Below are positions 1 through 10,091 of a stretch of DNA of 52,226 nucleotides, piece by piece. A program made the position numbers and the translations under genes. Positions within the stretch are counted from its first letter, which is position 1. Each line of letters opens with the position of its first letter. This DNA comes from an uncultured Alphaproteobacteria bacterium (GTDB lineage Bacteria; Pseudomonadota; Alphaproteobacteria; Sneathiellales; Sneathiellaceae), in NCBI GenBank assembly GCA_913062525.1, contig CAJXWA010000005.1, forward strand, positions 1-52,226. The letters are read 5' to 3'. Under the pieces are notes generated by a model. The model saw only the letters and a list, made by a program, of their open reading frames with translations, made no database searches and was not told the DNA's origin.

Positions 1-2484
1 ACAGATACCTCTTTGCCAAAATATTACGTGCTTGAGATGTTTCCCTACCCTTCAGGCAACATTCATATTGGTCATGTGAGAAACTACACCATGGGCGATG
101 TTGTTGCGCGCTATAAGCGGGCACGCGGCTTTAATGTTTTGCATCCCATGGGCTGGGACGCTTTTGGGTTGCCTGCAGAAAACGCAGCACGTGATAAAAA
201 TGTTCATCCGGCTGAATGGACATATGCAAATATTGCCAATATGCGCCGGGAACTTAAATCCATGGGGTTATCTCTGGATTGGAGCAAAGAACTTGCCACC
301 TGTCATCCGGGATATTATGGGAAACAACAGGAACTCTTCCTTGATTTCATGAGAGACGAACTGGTTTACCGCAAAGAAACGTGGGTAAACTGGGATCCAA
401 TAGACATGACGGTTCTTGCAAACGAGCAAGTCATCGATGGTCGGGGCTGGCGTTCTGGCGCGCTCGTTGAGAAACGAAAACTAAACCAATGGATGTTCCG
501 CATTGCCGATTATAGCGAAGCGTTGCTCGATGGCCTCGATACTCTTGACCGTTGGCCCGACCGCGTCCGCTTGATGCAAGAAAACTGGATTGGGAAATCC
601 AAGGGCGCCCGTGTGCAGTTCAAAATCGCCGGTACGGACCAAGATCTGGAAATTTATACCACCCGGCCTGATACTCTCTATGGCGCAAGTTTCATGGCAG
701 TAGCTGCCGACCACCCCCTTGCTCAAAAACTAATGCCTGATAACTCAGCCATCGCAGACTTCGTTGCTGAATGCCATCGTATGGGAACCAGTGAAGAGGC
801 TATTGAAAAAGCTGAGAAAAAGGGCGTGGATACTGGTCTTCGGGCCGAACATCCGTTCATTGAAGGCAAAACACTTCCTATCTATGTGGCTAATTTTGTA
901 CTTATGGAATATGGCACGGGCGCTATTTTTGCCTGTCCTGCTCATGATCAACGGGATCTTGATTTTGCCCGCAAATACGGCCTTGAGGTTACCCGTGTGG
1001 TCGCCGATGCCGACGGAAATGAAGCAGATGTCGAGACAGAGGCCTATACAGGCCCCGGTACTCTAATTAATTCAGGATTCCTTAACGGTCTTGAAGCAGA
1101 TGACGCGAGAAAGAAAGCCGTTGCCCGCCTCGTAGAGCTAGATCAAGGCGTTGAGACAACAAACTACCGTCTTCGCGACTGGGGACTTTCTCGCCAAAGA
1201 TATTGGGGTTGCCCAATACCTGTGGTTCATTGTGAAGCCTGCGGTACTGTTCCTGAAAAAGCTGAAAACCTACCCATCGTCCTTCCTGATGACGTTACGT
1301 TCGACAAGCCGGGCAATCCACTTGATCATCACCCGAGCTGGAAACACACCAACTGTCCATCTTGCGGAAAGGCAGCTATCCGCGAGACAGATACGATGGA
1401 TACTTTTGTCGATTCGTCATGGTATTTCTCAAGATTCTGCGCCCCTCGCAATGACAAACCAGTGAGCCAAGCAGATGTGGATTACTGGCTACCTGTGGAT
1501 CAATATATCGGCGGTATCGAACATGCTATTTTGCATCTTTTGTATTCCCGTTTTTTCTCTCGCGCCATGAAAGAGACCGGCGCCGTTGAGTTTACGGAGC
1601 CGTTTGATGGTTTGTTTACGCAAGGAATGGTGACCCACGAGACCTATAAAAGTGCCGACGGCGCGTGGTTATTCCCACAAGATGTCACCCAAAATGATGC
1701 GGGAGAGCCCGTTCATATTGAAACAGGGGCCTCTGTTACCATTGGCGGCGTTGAGAAAATGTCCAAATCCAAGAAAAACGTGGTGGACCCCGGCGAAATT
1801 ATCGACAAGTTTGGTGCCGATGCCGCCCGCTGGTTTGTCTTATCCGACAGCCCTCCTGATCGCGACATGGAATGGACTGATGCCGGCGCGACCGGTGCAT
1901 GGCGTTTCAAACAACGTTTGCATCGCTTTATAGAGGAAAACCTCGATAATATCGTGGCATTAGATGCGCCAGAGCCTTCTGAGTTTTGTGACCAGGCAAC
2001 AGCACTTCGAAAAGAGGGACACAAAACCCTCATGCATGTCACGGACAGCATCGAGAAATTGCACTTTAACAATGCCATTGCCCGTATTTACGAGTTTATG
2101 AAGACCCTTGGCGACTTCAAAGCAACCGGAAAACCTGGAAGTGATTGGGCATTGCGCGAAGCCATGGAGATCATGGTGAGTGTCGTCGGTCCAATGATGC
2201 CGCATCTCACTGAGGAGCTATGGGAGATGCTAGGTCACAAGACAATTCTTGCAGACAGCCCATGGCCAACTCTTATAGAAGAGCTAACGGTGGATAACAC
2301 TGTCACCATCGCTGTTCAGGTAAAAGGGAAATTACGGGCCACCATCGAAGTTCAAAAGGATGCCCCCTCTGATGCAGTTGAGGCACTGGCTCTTGCAGAA
2401 GAAAGCGTTATCAAGGCAATTGGAGAAAACCCGATCCGCAAAGTTATTGTGGTTCCGAATCGGATTGTGAATATTGTTATATAG
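1..2484 (+). CDS. leuS: Leucine--tRNA ligase, 5' end cut by window edge
   Basis: Class Ia aminoacyl-tRNA synthetase that charges tRNA-Leu in the cytoplasm. The open frame runs from base 1 with no start of its own: the first in-frame start-like codon (TTG at 13) encodes the family's internal Pro-Lys-Tyr-Tyr-Val segment, and homologues carry a few dozen residues before it. Visible are the HIGH signature (HIGH in [10 protein letters not shown], near base 65), the CP1 editing domain ([11 protein letters not shown], about base 658), a Cys-pair zinc module (CEAC and CPSC, about bases 1230 and 1350) and KMSKS at 1756-1770, followed by the anticodon-binding helical domain. The stop codon overlaps the start of lptE by 11 bp, so leuS, lptE and holA probably form one transcript. 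The identification is certain; only the N-terminus is missing. Confidence 0.97.
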   Translation, partial: TDTSLPKYYVLEMFPYPSGNIHIGHVRNYTMGDVVARYKRARGFNVLHPMGWDAFGLPAENAARDKNVHPAEWTYANIANMRRELKSMGLSLDWSKELATCHPGYYGKQQELFLDFMRDELVYRKETWVNWDPIDMTVLANEQVIDGRGWRSGALVEKRKLNQWMFRIADYSEALLDGLDTLDRWPDRVRLMQENWIGKSKGARVQFKIAGTDQDLEIYTTRPDTLYGASFMAVAADHPLAQKLMPDNSAIADFVAECHRMGTSEEAIEKAEKKGVDTGLRAEHPFIEGKTLPIYVANFVLMEYGTGAIFACPAHDQRDLDFARKYGLEVTRVVADADGNEADVETEAYTGPGTLINSGFLNGLEADDARKKAVARLVELDQGVETTNYRLRDWGLSRQRYWGCPIPVVHCEACGTVPEKAENLPIVLPDDVTFDKPGNPLDHHPSWKHTNCPSCGKAAIRETDTMDTFVDSSWYFSRFCAPRNDKPVSQADVDYWLPVDQYIGGIEHAILHLLYSRFFSRAMKETGAVEFTEPFDGLFTQGMVTHETYKSADGAWLFPQDVTQNDAGEPVHIETGASVTIGGVEKMSKSKKNVVDPGEIIDKFGADAARWFVLSDSPPDRDMEWTDAGATGAWRFKQRLHRFIEENLDNIVALDAPEPSEFCDQATALRKEGHKTLMHVTDSIEKLHFNNAIARIYEFMKTLGDFKATGKPGSDWALREAMEIMVSVVGPMMPHLTEELWEMLGHKTILADSPWPTLIEELTVDNTVTIAVQVKGKLRATIEVQKDAPSDAVEALALAEESVIKAIGENPIRKVIVVPNRIVNIVI

Positions 2485-2968
2485 ATTAACCATTATACTA
2501 GCTGTTCTTACTGCAGTTGCGGGTTGCGGCTTCCAACCCCTTTATGGAAGCCAGACAACCAATGCAAAAGTAACAGTCAGCCTGGAACAAACCTACGTTC
2601 TTCCCATTGAAGACCGGGTAGGTCAGATTGTCCGCAATCAACTTCTTGATAAAATCTCTCCGAAGGGCCTCCCATCAAGAGCCACTTATCAATTATCTGT
2701 AACATTACGCGAGCAAAAACAAGGACTTGCCATCGATACTACAGATTCCACCAATCGGTATAATTTGACAATTTTTGCCAAATACAAACTTCTAGACACC
2801 ACGGGCAAGAAAACGATTTATGCAGGCAGTGCGCAGTCTATTGCCTCCTATAATATTGTGAGTTCCGATTTTGCCAACCTTGCCGCAGAGAAAAATGCGC
2901 GAAAACGGTCAGCAATCGTGGTCTCTGAAGAAATCCATCGGCAGTTGTCTGTATTTTTGTCGAGGTAG
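2474..2968 (+). CDS. lptE: LPS-assembly lipoprotein LptE
   Basis: Small outer-membrane lipoprotein that plugs the LptD barrel and helps deliver lipopolysaccharide to the cell surface. The 164-residue product begins with a short hydrophobic signal and a lipobox ending V-A-G-C, placing the lipidated cysteine at residue 18, followed by GFQPLYG, the hallmark of LptE/RlpB proteins. The start is a TTG at 2474 inside the end of leuS; an in-frame stop lies just upstream (2468) and there is no ATG before the lipobox, so this rare start is well supported. The position between leuS and holA is the usual one in proteobacteria. Presence of LptE and the heptose genes further along indicates a full LPS outer membrane. 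Confidence 0.9.
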   Translation: MLYRLTIILAVLTAVAGCGFQPLYGSQTTNAKVTVSLEQTYVLPIEDRVGQIVRNQLLDKISPKGLPSRATYQLSVTLREQKQGLAIDTTDSTNRYNLTIFAKYKLLDTTGKKTIYAGSAQSIASYNIVSSDFANLAAEKNARKRSAIVVSEEIHRQLSVFLSR

Positions 2969-2974
2969 CTATTT

Positions 2975-3994
2975 TTGGAACTTCGCCCAGCTCAGTTTTC
3001 ATCCTTCATAAAGGCTCCGGACAAGGATCTCCGTATATTTCTGGTCTATGGCCCTGATGAGGGGCTTGTTCGCGAACGGGCGAAACAATTATCACTTACT
3101 GTTCTTGAAACCCTAGACGACCCATTTTGTTACGCTGAGATCGAAGCCGGGAATTTGGACGGTGACCCTGCCAGGTTAAGAGATGAGATCGAAGCCATCT
3201 CCATGATGGGCGGCGAGCGCGTTGTCCGTCTCAGAAGTGCGGGCAATGTCCATGCCAAACTCATTCAATCTGTGCTAGACGCGGATTTTTCCAATACTCT
3301 TCTGGTAATTGAAGCCGGTGACATCAAAAAGACAACTGCTTTGGTGAAATCCATCACCGGCCTTAGCAATGGTGCTGCCGTTGCCTGTTACCATGATAAA
3401 GCTCAAGATGTTGGCTCTCTCATACGGGACGTTTTGGGCGAAGCCGGATTAACAGTGGCGAGTGATGCCACAGACTACCTCAGAAAAAACCTCGGAAGTG
3501 ACCGCTCCATCTCCCGCCAGGAACTGATCAAGCTCACTCTCTACATGGGAGCTACCGGCGCTACCGTAACGCTTGAAGATGCAAAAGCCGTTATCGGCGA
3601 CAGTTCTGCCGAAAGTGTGTTCGATGTCGTTGATGCCGCTCTGCTTGGAAATTTACCGGGACTAGAGGCATCGCTTAACAAAGCTTTTTTTGCAGGCGAG
3701 TCGGCCATAACTTTTTTGCGTCTCATACAAGGGCAACTCAAACAGCTCCATAAAGCCGCGAGTTTCGCTGAAACTGGGGTTCCATTGGGCGTAGCTCTCA
3801 AAAAAGCTGCTATTCCGCCCTTCAATCAAAAAAAGGCAGAGGCACAAATTGGACGGCGCGGCGGCCGCCATTTTGCGCAGTGTCTCGATATAATTTTGAA
3901 AGCGGAACTGGATTGTAAAACGACAGGGTCTCCCGCAGAAACTCTTTGCAGACGAGCTTTACTGAGAGTTTGTATGGCTAATCGAAATCGCTAA
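2975..3994 (+). CDS. holA: DNA polymerase III subunit delta
   Basis: The delta subunit of the clamp loader, which opens the DnaN sliding clamp and loads it on primed DNA. The 339-residue length is normal for the family. The N-terminal AAA+-like fold is recognisable from FLVYGPDEGLVRERA, with the degenerate P-loop expected of delta, and the C-terminal collar domain with its AL.RRALLRV-type ending is present. It starts at TTG 2975, six bases after lptE, with a GAGGT ribosome binding sequence overlapping the lptE stop. It ends 10 bp from the convergent parB stop, with no strong terminator between them. Its target clamp gene, dnaN, lies near the right end of the window. Confidence 0.92.
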   Translation: MELRPAQFSSFIKAPDKDLRIFLVYGPDEGLVRERAKQLSLTVLETLDDPFCYAEIEAGNLDGDPARLRDEIEAISMMGGERVVRLRSAGNVHAKLIQSVLDADFSNTLLVIEAGDIKKTTALVKSITGLSNGAAVACYHDKAQDVGSLIRDVLGEAGLTVASDATDYLRKNLGSDRSISRQELIKLTLYMGATGATVTLEDAKAVIGDSSAESVFDVVDAALLGNLPGLEASLNKAFFAGESAITFLRLIQGQLKQLHKAASFAETGVPLGVALKKAAIPPFNQKKAEAQIGRRGGRHFAQCLDIILKAELDCKTTGSPAETLCRRALLRVCMANRNR

Positions 3995-4004
3995 ATCATT
4001 GATT

Positions 4005-4952
4005 TTAGTGAAAATCTTCGTCTAAAGCTGAAGTCATATCACCTTGAAAGCTTTCTTCTTCAACTGGCTCGCCTGTGGCATGACGGGTTAGTCTTCGACA
4101 AATATCGTCTAATTGATCGAGATGATCATAGGAAATTGTGATCTCCCCGCCCCGTTCTGCGTGGTGATTTATGCTAACTTTGAGCCCAATTGCCGCAGAT
4201 AGATCCCCCTCTAGAGCGAGCGTATCCTGATCTTTCGTAGGACGGGACACTGAGCGCGCTGTATTTGAGGGTTTTTTCTGGGCCAATTTCTCTGCTTTAC
4301 GTACAGATAACCCTTCATCGACAATTTTTCGCGCTAACTTCTCTGGGTCACCCGCTGTGATAACGGCGCGGGCTGCACTCGCACTCAAATCACCTGATCT
4401 GATCATTTTCTGAACACTGGTTGGAAGCGTCAAAAGCCGCATAATATTTGTCACATGCGATCGGCTTTTACCCAGCTGCTTGGCCAGAATTTCCTGCGTG
4501 TAGTCAAATTCATCGGCAAGACGCCGGTACCCTTCTGCTTCTTCGATGGCAGAAAGGTCTTCTCGTTGAATATTCTCAATGATCGCAATTTCAAGACTAT
4601 CCACATCGGACAAGTCTTTGATAATTACTGGAACTTGGTGCAACTTTGCCATCTGGGCCGCACGCCACCGCCGTTCCCCGGCAATAATCTCAAACGAGCC
4701 ATTATCTGCTGGATCACGGCGAACAAGAATTGGCTGTAACACACCTTTTTCTGCAATGGAATCTGATAAACTTTGCAGCGCTTCCTGATCCCAATCCTGT
4801 CTTGGCTGAAACGGGCTTGGGTGCATTTGTTCGACAGGGACATCCTTCGAAGTGCGTATTTTATCAAGTTCAGAATAGTCTGCAGCGACGTCATCTCCCA
4901 AAAGGGCTGACAATCCGCGACCTAATTTCTTTTTTCCAACTTCATCAGACAT
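4005..4952 (-). CDS. parB: Chromosome-partitioning protein ParB
   Basis: CTP-dependent DNA clamp that loads at parS and spreads to form the centromere complex segregated by ParA. From the ATG at 4950-4952 the product has 315 residues: the N-terminal ParA-contact peptide (KKLGRGLSALLGDD), the CTP-binding boxes HPSPFQPR (about 44-51) and GERRWRA (92-98), an ENIQREDLSAIEEA segment from about 126, a helix-turn-helix near 151-175, and a C-terminal dimer domain. A longer frame with a GTG at 4997 overlaps parA and adds residues unlike the family, so I prefer 4952. It follows parA by 19 bp and is surely co-transcribed with it. Matching parS sites occur nearby at 6068, 6347, 8336 and 13050. Confidence 0.96.
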   Translation of the reverse strand: MSDEVGKKKLGRGLSALLGDDVAADYSELDKIRTSKDVPVEQMHPSPFQPRQDWDQEALQSLSDSIAEKGVLQPILVRRDPADNGSFEIIAGERRWRAAQMAKLHQVPVIIKDLSDVDSLEIAIIENIQREDLSAIEEAEGYRRLADEFDYTQEILAKQLGKSRSHVTNIMRLLTLPTSVQKMIRSGDLSASAARAVITAGDPEKLARKIVDEGLSVRKAEKLAQKKPSNTARSVSRPTKDQDTLALEGDLSAAIGLKVSINHHAERGGEITISYDHLDQLDDICRRLTRHATGEPVEEESFQGDMTSALDEDFH

Positions 4953-4971
4953 GATCGACCACAATTCGTTA

Positions 4972-5775
4972 TTAGGCTGCACATAAGCGTTTTTCACGCC
5001 GTATCACTTCACTCGCCAGCTTGATATAAGCCTGACTGCCCGCGCAACGATGATCATAAATCAAGACGGGTTTGCCGTGGCTTGGTGCTTCTGACACTCG
5101 AACATTACGCGGAATTACTGTCTCATAAACCTTGTCACCCAGGTAGTCACGTACATCTTGTGCCACCTGATCAGATAACTTGTTGCGTTTATCATACATC
5201 GTCAACACAACACCTTGAATTTCCAACTTGGAATTAAGAGTATTCTTAACGCGCTCAATGGTTTTTATCAGTAAGCTCAAGCCTTCCAACGCAAAAAACT
5301 CACACTGCAAGGGAACTATTACTGCCTGAACGGCAACTAAAGCGTTTAAAGTCAACAAGTTAAGCGATGGAGGGCAATCGATAAGGATGTAGTCATATTT
5401 CTCTTTTACAGGCTCAATTGCCTCCACCAATCGGTGGCTGCGCCGATCCATTTCAATCAATTCCAACTCAGCACCCGTTAGGTCCGGTGTTGAAGGAACT
5501 AAATCCAAGTTTGGAATTAGGCTCGGGCAAATAGCATCTTCCATCATGATGTCGCCCATAAGAACATCATAAACATTACGCTCACGATTAAATCGGTCAA
5601 TACCAAGTCCTGTACTGGCATTCCCTTGAGGGTCAATATCAATAATAAGGACTGATTGTCCAACTGCGGCAAGCGCCGTTGCAAGGTTTATGGTCGTCGT
5701 GGTTTTACCAACCCCGCCTTTTTGATTAGCGACTGCGAGGATACGTGATGTTCCTACGATACGAAGCTCTTCCAT
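4972..5775 (-). CDS. parA: Chromosome-partitioning ATPase ParA
   Basis: ParA/MinD-family ATPase that forms a gradient on the nucleoid and pulls ParB–parS complexes apart. The deviant Walker A motif KGGVGKTT is at residues 19-26, the Walker A' region IDIDPQGN follows, and the Walker B region reads DYILIDCPPSL. The 267-residue length is standard for a chromosomal ParA, and it lacks the N-terminal helix-turn-helix of plasmid ParA proteins. It sits 13 bp after rsmG and immediately ahead of parB, the classic rsmG–parA–parB order. An AGGGGG-type purine stretch precedes the ATG. This is a chromosomal, not a plasmid, system, judging from the rsmG/mnmG/mnmE context. Confidence 0.97.
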   Translation of the reverse strand: MEELRIVGTSRILAVANQKGGVGKTTTTINLATALAAVGQSVLIIDIDPQGNASTGLGIDRFNRERNVYDVLMGDIMMEDAICPSLIPNLDLVPSTPDLTGAELELIEMDRRSHRLVEAIEPVKEKYDYILIDCPPSLNLLTLNALVAVQAVIVPLQCEFFALEGLSLLIKTIERVKNTLNSKLEIQGVVLTMYDKRNKLSDQVAQDVRDYLGDKVYETVIPRNVRVSEAPSHGKPVLIYDHRCAGSQAYIKLASEVIRREKRLCAA

Positions 5776-5788
5776 TTTTGCCCCCTGC

Positions 5789-6394
5789 TTAAACGCGGGA
5801 GACGTTCCTTAATTCAAGAACACTTCCCTCGCTACTGGATAAACTTTGATGTTTAGTTGGATTCATTCTCCAACATTTTGCGGCTTGGGTCAATTCCGCA
5901 TCTACATCTTGTCCTTTTAAATATAAATAGACTGTTTCATCCGTCGCGAAATTTTCCGAATATTCCAACAGTTTTTCAAGTGATGCAAGGGCTCTCGCTG
6001 AAATTACAGTGGCCGGAAACGGCTCTACAGCGTCAATCCGTTTCGTATGGATAGTGATCGGGGTCGATGTTTCACGTGAAACCTCCCGCATGAATTGACA
6101 CTTCCGATGATCACTTTCGATAACATGAACATCAAAGTCACTAGCCATGGCCACGATCAAAGCGGGGAATCCAGCACCGCTCCCCATGTCTATCCAAACA
6201 CCTTTATCAGACGGTGCATGTTTTAGGACTTGATGGCTATCGAGAACATGACGCTCCCATACATCTGGCAAACTTTTGTTACTCACCAAGTTAATGGCCT
6301 TCTGCCATTTAGTAAGAAGCGCAACATACGTGGAAAACTTCTCCAGTGTTTCACGTGAAACACCGGTAAGTTTCTGAAATTCCTGTTCAGTCAT
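5789..6394 (-). CDS. rsmG: 16S rRNA (guanine-527-N7)-methyltransferase RsmG
   Basis: SAM-dependent methyltransferase that modifies G527 of 16S rRNA. The 201-residue product carries the SAM-binding motif GSGAGF at 71-76 followed by PALIVAMA, and the conserved N-terminal VSRET at 12-16. The same peptide VSRET recurs at 105-109, because two parS sites are embedded in this gene in the same reading frame. The gene starts 9 bp after the mnmG stop and ends 13 bp before parA. The ribosome binding sequence ahead of the ATG is weak, suggesting translation coupled to mnmG. Confidence 0.96.
   Translation of the reverse strand: MTEQEFQKLTGVSRETLEKFSTYVALLTKWQKAINLVSNKSLPDVWERHVLDSHQVLKHAPSDKGVWIDMGSGAGFPALIVAMASDFDVHVIESDHRKCQFMREVSRETSTPITIHTKRIDAVEPFPATVISARALASLEKLLEYSENFATDETVYLYLKGQDVDAELTQAAKCWRMNPTKHQSLSSSEGSVLELRNVSRV
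6068..6083. other. parS: parS site inside rsmG (one mismatch)
   Basis: A 15/16 match to the consensus TGTTTCACGTGAAACA with the final base changed. It encodes Val-Ser-Arg-Glu-Thr at residues 105-109 of RsmG. ParB of the nearby operon is expected to bind it. Confidence 0.88.
6347..6362. other. parS: parS site inside rsmG (perfect)
   Basis: A perfect copy of the 16-base palindrome TGTTTCACGTGAAACA near the start of rsmG, extended by one more paired base on each side (18 bp). It encodes Val-Ser-Arg-Glu-Thr at residues 12-16 of RsmG. Confidence 0.95.
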
Positions 6395-6403
6395 TTAAAG
6401 AGG

Positions 6404-8269
6404 TTACCCTGCTTGTTTGCGGTGATCACCGCGCTTTACATAGGAAAGAAGAGCTGTCAGCGCAGCTGGTGTAACACCAGATATACGGGCCGCCTGCCCT
6501 AATGTATCAGGCCGTGTATCAGTGAGCTTCTGACAAACTTCAGACGACAGGCCGCCAATATCTTGGTAGTTCAAAGTCGACGGTATAATCAAGGATTCGT
6601 CTTTTCTGAAATCACGAACGTCAGCTCTCTGCCGTTCTAGATACCCTTTGTATTGAGCATCAATGGCAATTTGTTCCAATACATCTATAGAAAAATGGTT
6701 TGTTTCTGGCCAGATGGCTTGAATGGCCGTCATATCAATGTCCGGATAGGCTAGTAAGTCCGATGCCGTCCTACGTACACCGTCTTGATTAACGTGTAAT
6801 CCATGGGACTTGGCTTCATTCGGAGTCAATTTTAATGCATCAAACAAGGAATGAGCTGTTTTCAAGTCAGCTTGCTTCTTTGTAAATGCCTCTGCTCGCT
6901 CCGCACCGACACAGCCGATTTCAAGGCCCAGGCCAGTCAAACGCGTATCTGCATTATCAGCCCGAAGGATTAGTCGGTACTCCGCTCGTGATGTAAACAT
7001 ACGATATGGCTCTTTAGTCCCGCGCGTGACCAGATCATCAACCATCACTCCCATATAAGCATCTGCCCGATCAAGGATAAACACACCGTCCCCGCTTGCA
7101 GCACGCGCTGCGTTTAGGCCAGCAAGCAATCCTTGGGCCGCGGCCTCCTCATAGCCTGTCGTGCCATTGATCTGACCGGCAAGATACAAGTTCTTGAGTT
7201 TGCGTGTCTCTAAAGTATGTCTCAGTTCCCGAGGATCGATGAAATCATATTCAATGGCGTATCCAGGCTGATAAAACTCAACCTTTTCAAGGCCCGGAAT
7301 AGTTTGTAAGAAGGCCACTTGAACGTCTGCCGGTAGTGACGTGGACATCCCGTTCGGGTAAATCGTATCCACATCCAGACCCTCAGGTTCTAAAAAGATC
7401 TGATGACTGTTTTTGTCAGCAAACCGAACGACTTTATCTTCAATAGACGGACAGTAACGCGGCCCTGTACCCGTAATCTCACCTGAATACATGGGTGCAC
7501 GGTGCAAATTGTCTCGAATAACCTGATGGGTATTGTCATTGGTATAAGTGATATGGCACGGGATCTGTGGCGTTGTGATCTCGGTCGTTAAAAACGAAAA
7601 AGGAACTGGGACATCATCCCCTGGTTGTTCTTCAAGAATTTTCCAGTTAATGGTCTTCCCATCCAAGCGAGCCGGAGTCCCTGTTTTCAGGCGGCCAAGA
7701 TCAAACCCTGCCCGCTCCAATGTGGCCGACAGTCCATTTGAAGGATCATCACCTAGACGGCCCGCCGGGATTTTCTTTTCTCCCATATGGATCAAGCCGC
7801 GTAAGAAGGTTCCGGTAGTCAAAATAACTTTGCCAGCGCGAATTTCGGTTCCATCAGCTGTAATAACACCTAACACCTGATCATCCTTTGTGATCAAGTC
7901 TTCAACAGCCGCGGCCATAATCTCTAGATTGGCTTGATTGGCCAGCGCTTCTTGCATGGCCTTTTTATAGAGTTCGCGATCTGACTGAGCTCTCGGCCCC
8001 CGAACAGCTGGTCCTTTGCGGCGGTTCAATAATCTGAACTGAATACCCGCTGCATCGGCCACTCGGCCCATAACGCCATCAAGGGCATCGATCTCACGCA
8101 CAAGATGACCCTTCCCTAACCCACCAATAGCTGGGTTACAGGACATGGCCCCAATAGTGTCTAGTTTGTGGGTCAATAACAGGGTCGTCGCGCCCACACG
8201 TGCTGAGGCGGCAGCGGCTTCACAGCCAGCATGTCCCCCACCAATTACAATTACATCATATACAGTCAT
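6404..8269 (-). CDS. mnmG: tRNA uridine-5-carboxymethylaminomethyl modification enzyme MnmG (GidA)
   Basis: FAD-binding partner of MnmE in the modification of the wobble uridine of several tRNAs. The N-terminal dinucleotide-binding motif GGGHAG is at residues 10-15, and the family signatures [23 protein letters not shown] and RAEYRL are all present. The length of 621 residues is typical. The chosen start is the ATG at 8267-8269, giving [12 protein letters not shown]; a TTG three codons upstream is open but unlike the family. Its partner gene mnmE lies 95 bp upstream on the same strand, with a perfect parS site in the gap. rsmG follows after 9 bp. Confidence 0.96.
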   Translation of the reverse strand: MTVYDVIVIGGGHAGCEAAAASARVGATTLLLTHKLDTIGAMSCNPAIGGLGKGHLVREIDALDGVMGRVADAAGIQFRLLNRRKGPAVRGPRAQSDRELYKKAMQEALANQANLEIMAAAVEDLITKDDQVLGVITADGTEIRAGKVILTTGTFLRGLIHMGEKKIPAGRLGDDPSNGLSATLERAGFDLGRLKTGTPARLDGKTINWKILEEQPGDDVPVPFSFLTTEITTPQIPCHITYTNDNTHQVIRDNLHRAPMYSGEITGTGPRYCPSIEDKVVRFADKNSHQIFLEPEGLDVDTIYPNGMSTSLPADVQVAFLQTIPGLEKVEFYQPGYAIEYDFIDPRELRHTLETRKLKNLYLAGQINGTTGYEEAAAQGLLAGLNAARAASGDGVFILDRADAYMGVMVDDLVTRGTKEPYRMFTSRAEYRLILRADNADTRLTGLGLEIGCVGAERAEAFTKKQADLKTAHSLFDALKLTPNEAKSHGLHVNQDGVRRTASDLLAYPDIDMTAIQAIWPETNHFSIDVLEQIAIDAQYKGYLERQRADVRDFRKDESLIIPSTLNYQDIGGLSSEVCQKLTDTRPDTLGQAARISGVTPAALTALLSYVKRGDHRKQAG

Positions 8270-8335
8270 GGGGGCCAATGTATGAATAGGGGATCAAAAG
8301 TCAAAGCAATTATGAACATGGCTGTCATGATGGCA

Positions 8336-8351
8336 TGTTTCACGTGAAACA
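8336..8351. other. parS: parS site between mnmE and mnmG (perfect)
   Basis: A perfect 16-base parS that is part of a 22-base palindrome (8333-8354), in the 95-base gap between the two tRNA modification genes. This is the only intergenic copy in the window. Confidence 0.96.
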
Positions 8352-8364
8352 TGCGGCAGACTGG

Positions 8365-9690
8365 TCACTTTCCAATACAGAAATCACCGAAAACAACATC
8401 CAGAACATCTTCGACATCCACACGTCCTGTGATTCGACCAAGGGCGCGTGCAGCAAGGCGGACGTCTTCCGCAGCAAGCTCCGGATCTGGGGCATTATCA
8501 AACCTTGAAAGAGCTTCTGTACAGTCTTCCAACGCCTGCCTGTGACGAACACGGGTCAAGGAGGGAGCACCGGAAACATCAAGCCGATCCACAACATCCT
8601 GTTCTAATCTCTGAAGGAAAGCGTCTAACCCCTCCTCTGTCTTAACAGACAGGAAAAATTGACGGTCTTCTGGATCAACTCGCAGTGCATTTTCCGATAA
8701 ATCCAGCTTGTTCACAAGGTGGTAACTTCTGTCATCAACCAAATCGGAAAATTCTGTATCATCCAACGATATCTGATCCGCCTCTGTCATGAAGATACGA
8801 ATGTCAGCGCTGAGAGCTCTCTCTCGAGCCCTGCGGATACCTTCTTGTTCGACAATATCATCTGCTTCTCGCAGACCAGCAGTATCAGCGATGGTGACAG
8901 GGTATCCAGCTAGATCTAGGTGAACTTCAACAATATCGCGGGTGGTTCCGGCTTGATCCGTAACAATGGCAGCTTCTTTTTTTGCCAGTTTGTTCAACAG
9001 GCTTGATTTTCCAACGTTCGGTGATCCCAAAATAACCACATCTAAACCTTCGCGGATCTTCTCGCCGCGGGACCCGTCTGCAAGATGTACCTCAATCTCA
9101 TTACGAAGTCCCTTGATTTTGGGTCTTATAGCCTCGGCGACACCGCTTGGCATGTCTTCGTCGGGGAAATCGATGTCTGCTTCCAAGTGAGCGAGACTAT
9201 GGATAAGCGCCTCTCTCCAGCCATTATAGAGCGTACCCAGCGCACCGCGCATCTGGCGAAGGGCCTGTTGATGCTGTGCATGTGTCTCCGCATTCACGAG
9301 ATCGCCAATGCCCTCGGCTTCGGTCAAATCAAGTTTGCCATGCTCAAACGCACGGCGCGTAAACTCACCAGGTTCGGCTGACCGCACTTTCGGGATTTTG
9401 ACTAACTGATTAAACAACGCTTCAACAATGGCTGGGCCGCCGTGGAGATGAAGTTCAACAACATCCTCTCCGGTAAAACTATTTGGCCCCTTAAAGGTGA
9501 GAACGAGGGCTTCATCAATAAGAAAGCTTTTATCAAGGGCGTAGATTTCCCGAACCGCAGCATAGCGTAGTTTCGGTAATGCCTTGTTGGTCAAAGCAGT
9601 CAATATATCAAGAGCTGCAGGTCCTGATAGGCGGACCACCGCAACGCCGGCCCTGCCCCGGCCGCTTGCCAATGCAAATATTGTATTCAT
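8365..9690 (-). CDS. mnmE: tRNA modification GTPase MnmE (TrmE)
   Basis: GTPase that works with MnmG on wobble uridine of tRNA. The product has the N-terminal tetrahydrofolate-binding domain, a helical domain interrupted by a Ras-like G domain with P-loop GSPNVGKSS at 222-230, the G3 motif DTAG at 269-272 and a G4 motif NKLD, and ends in the diagnostic C-terminal CIGK. The ATG at 9688-9690 is preferred over the adjoining TTG. At 441 residues it is of ordinary length. It follows a small DUF6489-type gene by 20 bp and may be co-transcribed with it. Confidence 0.96.
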   Translation of the reverse strand: MNTIFALASGRGRAGVAVVRLSGPAALDILTALTNKALPKLRYAAVREIYALDKSFLIDEALVLTFKGPNSFTGEDVVELHLHGGPAIVEALFNQLVKIPKVRSAEPGEFTRRAFEHGKLDLTEAEGIGDLVNAETHAQHQQALRQMRGALGTLYNGWREALIHSLAHLEADIDFPDEDMPSGVAEAIRPKIKGLRNEIEVHLADGSRGEKIREGLDVVILGSPNVGKSSLLNKLAKKEAAIVTDQAGTTRDIVEVHLDLAGYPVTIADTAGLREADDIVEQEGIRRARERALSADIRIFMTEADQISLDDTEFSDLVDDRSYHLVNKLDLSENALRVDPEDRQFFLSVKTEEGLDAFLQRLEQDVVDRLDVSGAPSLTRVRHRQALEDCTEALSRFDNAPDPELAAEDVRLAARALGRITGRVDVEDVLDVVFGDFCIGK

Positions 9691-9710
9691 CAAACGTTGA
9701 TCACTTCAAA

Positions 9711-9956
9711 TTACTTTTTATTAGGCTTGTCGCCAGAGAATGAGGACCAGAACATATTTTGCATCTGATCGAGCCCCTTCATGCCATCTGGAAGCCACGT
9801 TTTCATCATATTTTCTGCATCGAGGCCAGCAATATTCTCAGCTAACTTCTCTTGCATTTGAGCAACAAGAGCTTCCTGCATTTTTTCCACATCAGGTAAA
9901 CCGAAAAATTTTCTTGCTTCTTCTGGTGTACACTCAATATCAAGACTAATCTTCAT
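9711..9956 (-). CDS. DUF6489-type small conserved protein
   Basis: An 81-residue protein with no signal peptide or membrane segment, beginning with a CTPEEARKFFGLPDV motif and continuing as an amphipathic helical stretch rich in Met, Gln and Glu. I recognise it as the small alphaproteobacterial DUF6489 family; its function is unknown. A good AGGAG ribosome binding sequence lies about nine bases before the ATG. It is directly upstream of mnmE (20-bp gap) and divergent from the thioredoxin-like gene at 10092. The acidic helical composition would suit a protein–protein adaptor, but that is only inference. Confidence 0.75.
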   Translation of the reverse strand: MKISLDIECTPEEARKFFGLPDVEKMQEALVAQMQEKLAENIAGLDAENMMKTWLPDGMKGLDQMQNMFWSSFSGDKPNKK

Positions 9957-10091
9957 GAGAAACAGCTCCTAGTTTGCACAAATAAACGGGTTCTTCTAAA
10001 AGGGTAAGTGAATTCATTGAATGGATCAATGCACAGTATTTATTTGAATTGATTTGATGTCTTGGTTTGATCTCAAAATATGGAATATGAC

